Shown here piece after piece: positions 1-8,871 of a stretch of 23,379 nt of DNA (position 1 is the stretch's first letter; each line of letters opens with the position of its first letter). Origin of the DNA: Bdellovibrio sp. (GTDB taxonomy: Bacteria; Bdellovibrionota; Bdellovibrionia; Bdellovibrionales; Bdellovibrionaceae); contig JAGIAF010000012.1 in the NCBI GenBank assembly GCA_017745015.1, positions 1 through 23,379 on the forward strand. Direction: 5' to 3'. The notes under the pieces were generated by a model, which was not told where the DNA came from, ran no database searches, and was given only the letters and a program-made list of their open reading frames with translations. Made by a program: the position numbers and the translations under genes.

Positions 1-1415
1 GGATTTACTTCATGAGGCTTTTCATCCCAGGAAAGCAAGCGCTCATATTCATCTGCTCCCGTGGCTCCATTGAGAATTAAATCCGAATTTGGATTTTTCT
101 TAACCGCGATATCACCAAACATCCACCATGCGATATTCTGAGGGTCCGCGTACATCACGTTCAGACCGGGAGCGGATCCGTCCTTTAAAGCAATTTCAAA
201 TTCTTTTATGTCTTTGGCTTCGCCCATTTTGTAAAGCGCCAGCAACGGATCATTTTCCACGCGATGGAAAGCCCACTTGAGCGCGAGATCTTTTTGATCT
301 AAGACGGAGTTCATCAAAGGCCCATGGGGCGTTTCGATCACTTCGATGGAAACATCGCGATGACCTCTGACTTTGATGGTTTCAGTCCAAGTGTCATAGG
401 GTTGCGATTTCCCCTTAAAGAGCACGGTCTTTTTGTCGCGATCGATGGTTTCGCGATAAAGATCCATGTCATCCGTTTGCGACATGGTGAATCCCCAAGC
501 ATGATGACGATTGTGGCCTAGAACTGCGAATGGAACCAGCGGCAAATAGTGCCCATAGAGTTCAAATTCTGGCGTCTTGATATGAGCTTCGAACCACACC
601 GCGGGATTTCCGAAGGAAATGTGCGGATCGTTGGCAAAAATAGCTTTTCCAGAAGCGGACCGACGAGGGCTGATAAGCCACGAGTTGCTACTATCAAAAG
701 ACGGCATAAACTCTGGCAAATTCCATAGTGGAGAAAGGTCGGGGGAGTTGCTCGCCAGAGTGATGGGAGTGCTCAATCTGTCGTTGCGAAGTTGTTGAAA
801 AAGATCGGGTGTGAGCTTCTTTGCAATCTCTGTCATGGTGGTATCCGCTTTTAATGCGATACCAAAACTGTAGGCCATCTGTCCGGTCATAATATAAGAG
901 TCAAGGGGTGTGAACGGGCGAGGTTTGATTCCTAAAATTACCAACTCATAGGGAAGAGGGCGTTCGGCCATGTATTGATTGATGCCGTCAGTGAAGGCTT
1001 CCATCTCGGCCCACATTTTGGAATCAATCAGACCCTTGGCTTGCTTAAGATTGAGCATTCGCTGCGAAGATTTCTTCAACATCAAGGAACGATAAAGCAT
1101 ATCGGTCTTTAAGGCTTTATCTCCGACGACTTCAGAGAGCTCTCCTTGTGTCAGACGTCGTGACATCTCCATTTGAAAAAGACGTTCGCTGGCGGTGATA
1201 TACCCTAGGGCGCGCATAGCATCGATCTTGGTTTTTGCAAAGATGTGAGGAATTCCATAAGCGTCGCGCTGAATGGTCACCGGAGCTGAAACATTGGTGA
1301 GGCGGTGTGTTCCATCCATGGGCGCGATGGGCTGGCGAAGAAAAATGTAAACGCCTACGCCACAAAGAAGAAGGATAATCAAAACACCGAGCAGAATCTT
1401 CTTAAGTTTTCTCAT
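1..1415 (-). CDS. Penicillin acylase family protein (Ntn hydrolase), C-terminus cut by window edge
   Basis: The reading frame is open from an ATG at 1415 to the left edge, giving 471 visible residues. It begins MRKLKKILLGVLIILLL, a basic N-terminus plus one hydrophobic segment (about residues 6-26), so a signal peptide or membrane anchor for the periplasm. The alpha-chain region includes GYITASERLFQMEMSRR, as is typical of the family. The motif SSNSWLISP places the expected autoproteolytic N-terminal nucleophile of the beta chain at Ser243, followed by NDPH at 262-265. Known members hydrolyse amide bonds of penicillins, acyl-homoserine lactones or related N-acyl compounds; the substrate here cannot be told. 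The oxyanion Asn of the beta chain should lie beyond the edge. The gene is divergent from uvrB across 118 bases. No clear Shine-Dalgarno sequence precedes the start. Confidence 0.88.
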   Translation of the reverse strand, partial: MRKLKKILLGVLIILLLCGVGVYIFLRQPIAPMDGTHRLTNVSAPVTIQRDAYGIPHIFAKTKIDAMRALGYITASERLFQMEMSRRLTQGELSEVVGDKALKTDMLYRSLMLKKSSQRMLNLKQAKGLIDSKMWAEMEAFTDGINQYMAERPLPYELVILGIKPRPFTPLDSYIMTGQMAYSFGIALKADTTMTEIAKKLTPDLFQQLRNDRLSTPITLASNSPDLSPLWNLPEFMPSFDSSNSWLISPRRSASGKAIFANDPHISFGNPAVWFEAHIKTPEFELYGHYLPLVPFAVLGHNRHHAWGFTMSQTDDMDLYRETIDRDKKTVLFKGKSQPYDTWTETIKVRGHRDVSIEVIETPHGPLMNSVLDQKDLALKWAFHRVENDPLLALYKMGEAKDIKEFEIALKDGSAPGLNVMYADPQNIAWWMFGDIAVKKNPNSDLILNGATGADEYERLLSWDEKPHEVN

Positions 1416-1498
1416 ATCTTACTGTCACAAAGGCCTGCTTCCAATGCAACCTAGTGTGATGTCACTCTGCAAAAGCTCATAACGCACGCAGGCACCTT

Positions 1499-1526
1499 TT
1501 GTCGGCGGGGTAGTTTGTGTTAGCAT
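1499..1526 (+). promoter_or_regulatory. Candidate sigma-70 promoter of uvrB
   Basis: TTGTCG (1499-1504) and TAGCAT (1521-1526) are separated by 16 bases. The predicted transcript start would fall at or next to the uvrB ATG. The match is weak. No TTAC-N3-GTAA LexA-type box was found in the 1416-1533 gap. Confidence 0.25.
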
Positions 1527-1533
1527 CAGAGGG

Positions 1534-3612
1534 ATGGGCAAATCCTTTAAAAAGAACTTTCAATTGGTGTCTGAATTTAAACCTTCTGGAGATCAGCCAA
1601 AAGCGATCCAGCAGATGGTGGAAAACTTTGGTATGGGCCTCAAACATCAAACGCTTCTTGGTGTGACAGGTTCTGGTAAGACATTCAGTATGGCGCACAC
1701 AATTGCGCAACTGAATCAGCCGGCTTTGGTGCTTGCTCCGAATAAAACTTTGGCAGCGCAACTCTATGCCGAGTTTAAAGAATTGTTCCCGCAGAATGCG
1801 GTGGAGTATTTCGTAAGTTATTACGATTACTATCAGCCGGAAGCCTATATCCCATCGACGGATACTTTTATTGAAAAAGACTCGGCCATCAACGAGCAGA
1901 TCGATCGCATGCGCCACTCGGCAACGCGTTCCTTGTTTGATCGTCGCGATGTGATTATCGTGAGTTCCGTTTCCTGTATCTACGGATTGGGTTCGCCAGA
2001 GGCCTACGAAGGTATGATGATTCAAATCGTTTCCAATACGGAAATGAAACGTGATCACTTACTAAAAGAACTTATTCGCGTTCAATACCAAAGAAATAAC
2101 GTCGATTTCTCTCGAGGTACTGTTCGTGTGCGTGGCGACAATGTCGAAATCTTCCCGCCGTACGAAGAAGAGCGCGCCGTGCGTGTGGAGTTCTTCGGTG
2201 ACTTTATCGAACGATTGTCCTGGATTGATCCACTGACAGGGCAAGTTCTTGAAGAACTCGATCAAATCGGCATCTATCCCGGAAGTCATCACGTTACTGG
2301 CGATGACAATTTAAAGCGCGCTATTTCCAGCATTCAAAATGAACTTCGCGATCGCCTGCAATCGTTGAATCACGATATGAAGTTCTTGGAAGCTCAACGT
2401 CTGGAGCAAAGAACATATTACGATATCGAGATGATGGAGCAGATGGGTTTCTGTCAGGGTATCGAGAATTACTCGCGCCATATGACGGGCCGTGGCCCCG
2501 GTGAGCCGCCTCCAACATTGCTTGAATACTTCCCGAAAGATTTCGTAACTTTCGTCGACGAGTCTCATGTGACCATCCCGCAAATCGGGGGCATGTATCG
2601 TGGAGACCGCGCGCGTAAGACCACTTTGGTAGAGCATGGTTTCCGTTTGCCTTCAGCTTTAGACAACCGTCCTTTAAACTTCCAAGAATTTGAGAAGATG
2701 ATGGACAAGGTTGTCTATGTGTCAGCGACTCCGGGAAACTACGAATTTGAAAAATCGGAAGGTATCATCGTTGAGCAGATTATTCGCCCGACGGGATTGA
2801 TTGATCCTGTGGTTGAAGTTCGTCCGGTGAAACATCAGGTGGATGATCTTTTGAAAGAAATCCGCGAGCGCGTTAAATTGAATGAGCGTGTTCTGATCAC
2901 GACGTTGACCAAGCGTTCGGCGGAAGACTTGACAGAGTACTATGAGAACCTCGGTATCAAAGTAAAATATCTGCACAGTGAGATCGACACTTTGGAGCGT
3001 ACAGAGATCCTGCGTGACTTGCGTTTGGGTGTCTTTGATGTTCTGGTTGGTATCAACTTACTCAGAGAGGGCTTGGATATCCCTGAGGTCAGCCTTGTCG
3101 GTATCACAGATGCGGATAAAGAAGGCTTCCTTCGATCCGAGCGCTCGTTGATCCAAACAATCGGCCGTGCCGCAAGGAATTTGAATGGTCGCGTAATTTT
3201 GTACGGTGATGTGATCACCGATAGTATGCGCAAAGCCATGGGCGAGACCGAACGTCGTCGTCGTATTCAACAAGAATACAACGCAGCTAATGGTATCACT
3301 CCGCAATCGATTAAGAAAAAAATCCGCGATGGATTGGGTGAAGCTTTCGACGGCTCGGTATCTGGTGGCCCTTTGCAAGGGGAAAATCGTCAACAAGCGA
3401 TCTTCAATAAGTTTGCCCATGAACCAAATAAACTCACTCAAGAAATTGATAAGTTACGAGTCCGCATGAAAGAGCTTTCGGCGGATCTGGAGTTTGAGGA
3501 AGCAGCCAAAGTCCGTGATGAAATCAAACGTTTGCAAATCATGGAGCTAGGTATCCGCAGCGGTGAAATTGAAGACGAGAGTTCTAAGGTAAATAAAGAT
3601 GGCCTCAAGTAA
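1534..3612 (+). CDS. uvrB: UvrABC excinuclease subunit B
   Basis: DNA damage recognition and helicase-like subunit of nucleotide excision repair; it is loaded by UvrA and recruits UvrC in the cytoplasm. The 692-residue length is normal. Visible elements in order are Walker A GVTGSGKT (43-50), the damage-clamping beta-hairpin YYDYYQPEAYIP (about 97-107), the DESH Walker B (342-345), VSATP (about 396-400), helicase motifs V and VI around LLREGLDIPEV and QTIGRAARN (about 510-550), and a C-terminal UVR motif near 640-676 for UvrC contact. The ATG at 1534 has GAGGG directly against it, too close to act as a Shine-Dalgarno sequence, so the mRNA may be leaderless. The last 14 bases overlap uvrC. Confidence 0.98.
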   Translation: MGKSFKKNFQLVSEFKPSGDQPKAIQQMVENFGMGLKHQTLLGVTGSGKTFSMAHTIAQLNQPALVLAPNKTLAAQLYAEFKELFPQNAVEYFVSYYDYYQPEAYIPSTDTFIEKDSAINEQIDRMRHSATRSLFDRRDVIIVSSVSCIYGLGSPEAYEGMMIQIVSNTEMKRDHLLKELIRVQYQRNNVDFSRGTVRVRGDNVEIFPPYEEERAVRVEFFGDFIERLSWIDPLTGQVLEELDQIGIYPGSHHVTGDDNLKRAISSIQNELRDRLQSLNHDMKFLEAQRLEQRTYYDIEMMEQMGFCQGIENYSRHMTGRGPGEPPPTLLEYFPKDFVTFVDESHVTIPQIGGMYRGDRARKTTLVEHGFRLPSALDNRPLNFQEFEKMMDKVVYVSATPGNYEFEKSEGIIVEQIIRPTGLIDPVVEVRPVKHQVDDLLKEIRERVKLNERVLITTLTKRSAEDLTEYYENLGIKVKYLHSEIDTLERTEILRDLRLGVFDVLVGINLLREGLDIPEVSLVGITDADKEGFLRSERSLIQTIGRAARNLNGRVILYGDVITDSMRKAMGETERRRRIQQEYNAANGITPQSIKKKIRDGLGEAFDGSVSGGPLQGENRQQAIFNKFAHEPNKLTQEIDKLRVRMKELSADLEFEEAAKVRDEIKRLQIMELGIRSGEIEDESSKVNKDGLK

Positions 3613-5494
3613 CGGCAAGTTTGAAGAACTCAAAGATCGGGTGAAAGAGTTCCCGACTCAGAGTGGGGTCTATCTGATGAAGGGCCCTGGTGATAAGATC
3701 ATTTATATCGGTAAAGCGAAAAGCTTGCGCTCTCGTGTGCGCAGTTATTTTACCGATAGCAAAGATCATTCGCCAAAAACTCGCTTGCTGGTTTCTAATA
3801 TCCTTGAAGTTGAATACATTCTGACGAAAACCGAAGTTGAAGCGTTCTTATTGGAAGCTTCACTGATAAAAAAGCATCGACCGAAATACAATATTCGCCT
3901 GCGCGATGATAAAGCTTATCCGTATATTCGTTTCAGTTGGAGCGAAGATTTCCCGCGATTGTATTTAGCTAGAAAAGTGAAAAAAGATGGTTCAATGTAC
4001 TTTGGCCCTTATACATCGGGCTTAGCGGTGCAAGGCACGATCCGTTTTCTCAATCGGACATTTAAGATTCGTGACTGCGGTGATGCGATGTTTGCGACCC
4101 GCAAACGTCCATGTATGACTTATCAAATTGGTCGCTGTACAGCGCCGTGTGTGGAGTACATCTCTCAAGAAGAGTATCGCGCTGAAGTAGAAGGAGCGAA
4201 GCTCTTTCTTAAAGGGCAAAATCGCAAGGTCATTAAATCTTTGACTGAGAAGATGATGACGTCCGCGGAGGAAGAGAAGTTTGAAGTGGCCGCGCGCTTG
4301 CGTGACTCCATTGCTTCAATTAAAGCGATTTTGCAAAAGCAATCGGTCATTAACGATACTTCTGAAAAAGATCAAGACGCCGTCGGCTTCTTCGGTGATG
4401 AACGTGGTTGCTTGATCGAAACCGTCCACGTACGCGCCGGACGAGTGATTGGTACGCGCCCGCATTTCTTACCGCATTTTGATCCGAATGATCCTGCCGA
4501 AGATCCTCGCGAGTGGATGGTGGACTTCCTTAATCAATATTATGAAGACAACTTTATTCCGGATGACGTTTTGTTGCCATTGGATATTGGCCAAGACTTG
4601 AATAAGCTGATGGAAGAAGTCTTGAAAGAGCGCTCCGATACGAAGTCATCAGTGCGTTTTGCTACGGATGAACGAGGGCGCAATCTGGTGGAAATGGCCA
4701 ATGAGAATGCAAAATCTCACTTCTTGAAGTATGTTTCCAAATCCGAGGAAAAACTCAGGGGCTTGGAAGAGATCAAGGATCGCTTCAACTTGCCGGAAAT
4801 CCCTCGCCGTATTGAGTGTTATGATATTTCGACCTTCCAGGGTGCTGAGACCGTAGCTTCACAAGTGGTCTTTGAAGACGGAGTTCCAGCGAAGGATCAC
4901 TATCGTCGTTATAAAATCAGAACAGTTCAAGGGATCAATGACTTTGCCTCGATGTATGAGGTTCTAAGTCGCCGTTTCAAACACACGGAATATGAAGACC
5001 CGCAGTTGATCGTGATCGACGGTGGTAAGGGACAGTTGTCACAAGCGATGCGTATTTTGGATGAAATCGGTCGTAAAGATATTCCGGTGGTGGGTTTAGC
5101 AAAAGCTCGTACCGAAAGCGACTTCCAAAAAGCGGAAGTGGACTCCACGGAAGAGCGCTTCTTTTTACCGGGGCGTCAAAATCCGGTAATCTTCAAGCAC
5201 AATGCGGAAGCCTTGCACATCTTAGTGGGAATCCGCGATGAGGCGCACCGGTTCGCGATTACCTACCATCGCAAGCTTCGCGAGAACTCCACGTTGGAAA
5301 GCGAATTGGATTACGTTGTGGGCCTGGGAGAAAAAAGAAAGAAAACTCTTTTGACTCAGTTCAACTCTGTTGATGAAATTAGAATGGCCGAGGCGGCAGA
5401 TATAGCAAAACTCAAAGGATTCAATCGAGTCCTGGCTGAGCGAATTATTTTGCAACTGAACGACGCGGAAGAAGAAGAGATCGAAGCAGAATGA
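3599..5494 (+). CDS. uvrC: UvrABC excinuclease subunit C
   Basis: Dual-incision endonuclease of nucleotide excision repair, 631 residues. The N-terminal GIY-YIG nuclease (about 20-100, with GVY at 23-25 and YIG at 36-38) makes the 3' cut. A Cys-bearing segment (C172, C180, C184) and a UVR motif (about 213-247) for UvrB binding follow. The RNase H-like 5' nuclease retains D409 (YDIS), D448, D474 (IDGGKGQL) and H550, the four positions expected for activity. Helix-hairpin-helix repeats lie at about 570-620, followed by an acidic tail. The ATG at 3599 overlaps the end of uvrB and the stop overlaps the murJ start as ATGA, so translation of the three genes is probably coupled. Confidence 0.98.
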   Translation: MASSNGKFEELKDRVKEFPTQSGVYLMKGPGDKIIYIGKAKSLRSRVRSYFTDSKDHSPKTRLLVSNILEVEYILTKTEVEAFLLEASLIKKHRPKYNIRLRDDKAYPYIRFSWSEDFPRLYLARKVKKDGSMYFGPYTSGLAVQGTIRFLNRTFKIRDCGDAMFATRKRPCMTYQIGRCTAPCVEYISQEEYRAEVEGAKLFLKGQNRKVIKSLTEKMMTSAEEEKFEVAARLRDSIASIKAILQKQSVINDTSEKDQDAVGFFGDERGCLIETVHVRAGRVIGTRPHFLPHFDPNDPAEDPREWMVDFLNQYYEDNFIPDDVLLPLDIGQDLNKLMEEVLKERSDTKSSVRFATDERGRNLVEMANENAKSHFLKYVSKSEEKLRGLEEIKDRFNLPEIPRRIECYDISTFQGAETVASQVVFEDGVPAKDHYRRYKIRTVQGINDFASMYEVLSRRFKHTEYEDPQLIVIDGGKGQLSQAMRILDEIGRKDIPVVGLAKARTESDFQKAEVDSTEERFFLPGRQNPVIFKHNAEALHILVGIRDEAHRFAITYHRKLRENSTLESELDYVVGLGEKRKKTLLTQFNSVDEIRMAEAADIAKLKGFNRVLAERIILQLNDAEEEEIEAE

Positions 5495-7053
5495 AAAATC
5501 ATGCCTTTTTAGTGGGAATTGCCATCTTCCTCAGTCGTATCGCGGGCCTCGTCCGTGAACGCGTTTTTGCCCACTTCTTTGGTAACTCGGCAGCCGGTGA
5601 TGCCTTCAAAGCCGCTCTTAAAATTCCTAATTTCCTACAAAACTTGTTCGGTGAAGGTGTTCTTTCCGCAAGCTTTATCCCAGTCTATGCTCAATTGCTC
5701 GCTAAGAAACACGATGAAGAGGCCGCGAAAGTCGCTTCCGTTATCGGGAGCTTGATGTTCTTGTTAACATCGTTGTTGGTGGTGATAGGCGTATTCTTGA
5801 CTCCGGTGATGATTGACTTGATCGCTCCGGGGTTTGAAGGGGAAAAACGTCAGCTGACGATTAATATCGTGCAAATCCTTTTCCCGGGAACGGGTTTCCT
5901 GGTGATGTCAGCTTGGTGTTTGGGGATCTTGAACTCTCATAAGAAGTTCTTTCTTTCCTACGTGGCTCCAGTGATTTGGAATATGACGATCATCGCAACT
6001 TTGGTGATCTGGGGTTCTCGTCAAACGCAATTCGACCTAGCTATTACGGTAGCTTGGGGTTTGGTGGCGGGAAGCTTCTTGCAGTTTATCGTGCAGGTGC
6101 CATCAGCACTTCGCCTGGGGCAAAAGATCTGGCCTTCTTTGGATATGAAAATGGGCAGCGTTGTGACAGTGATGCGCAACTTTGTTCCGGTAGTAATTTC
6201 TCGCGGGGTCGTTCAGGTCAGCGCTTATATTGACAGTATGTTGGCAAGTCTTTTACCAACAGGGGCGGTGTCGTCATTGGCTTATGCGCAGACTCTTTAT
6301 CTTTTGCCTGTCAGTCTTTTTGGAATGAGTGTTTCAGCGGCGGAGCTTCCCTCGATGTCTCAAGCGGTGGGCAGTGAAGAAGAAATTCGCTCTTACTTGC
6401 AAGGACGCTTAAATCGTGGGTTGCAGCAAATTGCTTTTTTTGTCATTCCAAGTGTTGTTGCATTTCTTTTGTTGGGTGATTTGATCGTTGGGGCTGTTTT
6501 CCAAACGGGTCAGTTCGATGCAAATAGCACGCAAACAGTTTGGATGGTTTTGATTGGTTCAACTGTCGGCTTGCTGGCTTCAACGTTGGGTCGTCTTTAC
6601 TCATCGACATTCTATTCTTTGAAAGACACTCGCACGCCATTGAAGTTTGCAATCCTGCGTGTGGTTGCAACGACGGCGTTAGGTTGGGTCTTTGCCTTTA
6701 CGATTCCTAAGATGATGGGCCTGGATCCTTCTTGGGGAACTCCTGGTTTGACAGCTTCAGCCGGAATCGCGGGATGGTTGGAATTTTACTTCTTAAGAAA
6801 AGCACTTAATAAAAAGATCGGAAAAACGGGGTTGCCATTGAAATTTCAACTTAAAGTGTGGGCGATAGCCCTGCTCAGTGCAGCTGGGGGTGCCTTGGTG
6901 GTTCGCTTGGGAACTCCTCAGCACCTTCATGTGATTCTTAAGGCTATGATCGCCGTTGTGATCTACGGTATCTTGTATTTCGGCTTTGGCTATGCTTTGA
7001 AAATCGATCAAGCCCGTGGCTTCCTCGATAAAGTTCGCCGTCGCCTTATTTAG
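5491..7053 (+). CDS. murJ: Lipid II flippase MurJ (MviN family)
   Basis: Polytopic inner-membrane protein of the MOP superfamily that flips lipid II to the periplasmic face for peptidoglycan synthesis. At 520 residues it has the usual size, with about 14 hydrophobic segments visible along the sequence. The start is family-typical: FLSRIAGLVRERVFAHFFG supplies cavity arginines (R16, R22, R24), and D37 and the segment NLFGEGVLSASFIPVYAQLL follow. The start ATG shares four bases (ATGA) with the uvrC stop, with purine-rich sequence upstream, which favours translational coupling. The gene ends directly against the convergent stop codon of the next gene with no terminator hairpin between them. Its position after two DNA repair genes is a notable linkage of DNA repair and cell-wall functions. 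Confidence 0.96.
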   Translation: MKNHAFLVGIAIFLSRIAGLVRERVFAHFFGNSAAGDAFKAALKIPNFLQNLFGEGVLSASFIPVYAQLLAKKHDEEAAKVASVIGSLMFLLTSLLVVIGVFLTPVMIDLIAPGFEGEKRQLTINIVQILFPGTGFLVMSAWCLGILNSHKKFFLSYVAPVIWNMTIIATLVIWGSRQTQFDLAITVAWGLVAGSFLQFIVQVPSALRLGQKIWPSLDMKMGSVVTVMRNFVPVVISRGVVQVSAYIDSMLASLLPTGAVSSLAYAQTLYLLPVSLFGMSVSAAELPSMSQAVGSEEEIRSYLQGRLNRGLQQIAFFVIPSVVAFLLLGDLIVGAVFQTGQFDANSTQTVWMVLIGSTVGLLASTLGRLYSSTFYSLKDTRTPLKFAILRVVATTALGWVFAFTIPKMMGLDPSWGTPGLTASAGIAGWLEFYFLRKALNKKIGKTGLPLKFQLKVWAIALLSAAGGALVVRLGTPQHLHVILKAMIAVVIYGILYFGFGYALKIDQARGFLDKVRRRLI

Positions 7054-7473
7054 TTACCAGTAAACACCCCAACCATAAAGGTTCAGATAGACGTTGCCGT
7101 AGTTGATGTAAAAGGTGAGTTGTCCGCTGTAGTATCCTTGATACCACGGACTGAATGTCACCGTCGTGCGACAACGTTGTCCTGGGCCGAGCCATCCATA
7201 ACAGCCCGAGTTTCCACCGAAGCCTTGTCCCCATAAACCAATACTAGAAATGTAAATCGGTTGATAGGTGTTATTGTTCAGCCAAAAACTGTGATAGCGA
7301 GTTGAATTCACCGGCGTATTCGGGAACGTATAGTTGTAAGTAGCCTCCGGTGAAAGTTCTGCGGTGATGGTGATGTCGGTACTGTGGGTCGGCGTTTCCA
7401 CCGCGGCTAGAGCTTTGGGCATTAAAGCGAGTGTTAGAAACGCACATAAGAAAAGTCCTGCTAAGGATTTCAT
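7054..7473 (-). CDS. Small secreted protein with ASH (ASPM-SPD-2-Hydin)-like beta-sandwich
   Basis: The ATG at 7473 is chosen over an in-frame ATG at 7485 because GGAGGT (7478-7483) lies just upstream of it; this gives 139 residues. A signal peptide spans about residues 1-23 (MKSLAGLFLC...ALA|AVE). The rest fits one ASH/choice-of-anchor type repeat: PVNSTRYHSFWLNN, PIYISSIGLWG, then SGCYGWLGPGQRC followed by TTVTFSPWYQGYYSGQLTF, ending LYGWGVYW. The pattern of residues around PGQ-C, TVTF-P and G-Y-SG-L is family-like, and the two Cys could form a disulfide. It is very rich in Tyr, Trp, Gly and Asn. Function unknown; an exported structural or adhesive role is only a guess. It is convergent with murJ (no gap) and divergent from the MFS gene. 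Confidence 0.75.
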   Translation of the reverse strand: MKSLAGLFLCAFLTLALMPKALAAVETPTHSTDITITAELSPEATYNYTFPNTPVNSTRYHSFWLNNNTYQPIYISSIGLWGQGFGGNSGCYGWLGPGQRCRTTVTFSPWYQGYYSGQLTFYINYGNVYLNLYGWGVYW

Positions 7474-7493
7474 AGGCACCTCCAATGTCTTTA

Positions 7494-7522
7494 ATTTTTG
7501 ATGAAGAAGAAATTGGTCGCAA
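7494..7522 (-). promoter_or_regulatory. Candidate sigma-70 promoter of the ASH-like gene
   Basis: On the minus strand TTGCGA (7517-7522) and AAAAAT (7494-7499) are 17 bases apart. Its -35 overlaps the -35 proposed for the divergent MFS gene, so the two may compete. The match is modest. Confidence 0.25.
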
Positions 7523-7541
7523 AGAATTTCCGTAGTATGCT
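7513..7541 (+). promoter_or_regulatory. Candidate sigma-70 promoter of the MFS gene
   Basis: TTGGTC (7513-7518) and TATGCT (7536-7541) are 17 bases apart. The predicted start of transcription is within a few bases of the ATG at 7551, and no Shine-Dalgarno sequence is present, consistent with a leaderless mRNA. Confidence 0.3.
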
Positions 7542-7550
7542 CAAAACGTC

Positions 7551-8762
7551 ATGAATCAATCATCCATGTGGTCTCCACTTAAAATTTCTGTGTATCGCAA
7601 TTTTTGGATCTGCGCCTTCCTGTCAAACATGGGAACCTGGATTCAAGACGTGGCGGCAAGTTGGGTGATGACACATCTTTCGACATCGCCGCTGATTATT
7701 TCTCTTTTGTCTTTCACAAGTAATTTGCCGGTGGTGTTTTTAAGTATTGCTGCGGGATATTTTGCAGACCTTGGTCATCGTCGTCGGATCTTGTTAATTT
7801 CTGAAAGCATGATGTTCGTCGCGGCGGCGATTCTTGCGTACCTTGTGTGGAGTGAACAAATCACCGAGGGCATTTTGCTGCTTTTGTCTCTTATCATGGG
7901 TGTCGGTTTCGCGCTTTCGAATCCGCCATTTCAGAGTGTGCTCACGGATTTAGTTCCTAACGAAGAGCAATCACAAGCCGTCTTAGTTTATTATATTGGC
8001 ATCAACATCACGCGCGTGCTTGGTCCAACCTTGGGCGGTGTGGTTCTCGGTGGCATCGGTCCCGCTGCCGCGTTTTGCTTAAACAGTCTTTCTTTTTTGG
8101 GTTTGATTTTATTTTTCTGGAAGTGGCCGGTGAAAGAGATGGCTGTTCCAAAAGATGAAAAGCGCGACGTCAGTTTCATCGAAAAAGAATTTCAATTCTT
8201 ATTTTCTTTCCACAACATGAAATTGTGGGTGGAAATTTTCATCGTTACTTTCTTTGCCTCGAGTCTCTGGGCGCTATACCCAACGCGCGGTCGCGTGGAG
8301 TTGGGATTAAATAGCTGGCAATACGGTTCACTTCTTGGTTTCCTAGGTTTGGGAGCGTGCTTCGCAACGGTTTACTCTAAGAAGATCATGTTGCCGGAGC
8401 GAACAGGTCTGTCCTTGGCCGGCGCTTATTTCGTCTATGCGGTGGGCTTATTCTTTATCGGTATGGCGCCAGGATATTACTTCATGGCGCAAGGGATGTT
8501 CTTTGCCGGCATCGGCTGGTTGATCCTTGCGACACTCATGAACATGAGCTCACGCCAACTCACTGGAAAGTCACATTTGAAAGCAACCATGCTCGGTGTA
8601 TTCCTTGCGGTTTTTTATGCCGGAATGGCCTTGGGTTCGGTCAGCTGGGGAGCCCTGGCAAGAATGGGCTCCACCAAAGTATCGCTCTTAACTGCAGCAG
8701 TGGGCCTAACTGTTATTGCACTTTATAAATTCCTAAATTCCAAAACAGTGAAATCGCTCTAA
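7551..8762 (+). CDS. MFS transporter, MFS_3/EntS-like exporter family
   Basis: Inner-membrane secondary transporter of 403 residues, the normal length for a 12-helix MFS protein. It begins with the DHA3/EntS-type pattern YRNFWICAFLSNMGTWIQDV followed by ASWVMTHLSTSPLIISLL. The loop 2-3 motif GYFADLGHRRRILL matches the MFS signature (G-x-x-x-D-x-G-R/H-R-R). Further hydrophobic segments continue to the C-terminus, with a long cytoplasmic loop in the middle (about residues 195-220, KEMAVPKDEKRD). Proteins of this group export siderophores, macrolides or other small molecules; the substrate here is unknown. No Shine-Dalgarno sequence is visible before the ATG; an internal ATG at 7566 is the alternative. 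The flanking genes give no functional clue. Confidence 0.9.
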   Translation: MNQSSMWSPLKISVYRNFWICAFLSNMGTWIQDVAASWVMTHLSTSPLIISLLSFTSNLPVVFLSIAAGYFADLGHRRRILLISESMMFVAAAILAYLVWSEQITEGILLLLSLIMGVGFALSNPPFQSVLTDLVPNEEQSQAVLVYYIGINITRVLGPTLGGVVLGGIGPAAAFCLNSLSFLGLILFFWKWPVKEMAVPKDEKRDVSFIEKEFQFLFSFHNMKLWVEIFIVTFFASSLWALYPTRGRVELGLNSWQYGSLLGFLGLGACFATVYSKKIMLPERTGLSLAGAYFVYAVGLFFIGMAPGYYFMAQGMFFAGIGWLILATLMNMSSRQLTGKSHLKATMLGVFLAVFYAGMALGSVSWGALARMGSTKVSLLTAAVGLTVIALYKFLNSKTVKSL

Positions 8763-8871
8763 AATAGAGTGAACGGCAGGCGGATTGGTTCATTGTTGAT
8801 CAGCTTGTTGATCGAGCGAAGCTCCCACTCAAAGTTAAAGTGGAAGCGGCCTAGATTTAGAGTCGGGTAGG
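8759..8871 (-). pseudogene. Possible detached C-terminal remnant of the preceding secreted protein
   Basis: Immediately downstream of the TGA at 8872-8874 the neighbouring minus-strand frame reads without stops through residues such as TYPTLNLGRFHFNFEW and INNEPIRLPFTLF to a TAG at 8759-8761. Third positions are GC-rich as in the neighbouring genes. There is no start codon with a Shine-Dalgarno sequence. Removing 11 bases between the two GTGAC copies at the junction would fuse it in frame to the upstream gene. It could equally be a chance open stretch. Confidence 0.3.

Noticed and set aside
1416..1533. LexA/SOS box for uvrB
   Set aside because: No TTAC-N3-GTAA or close variant in the gap; TTACTGTCAC at 1419-1428 matches only one half.
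1477..2058. 193-codon minus-strand open frame inside uvrB
   Set aside because: Antisense to a clearly conserved uvrB region, with His/Arg-rich composition typical of a shadow frame.
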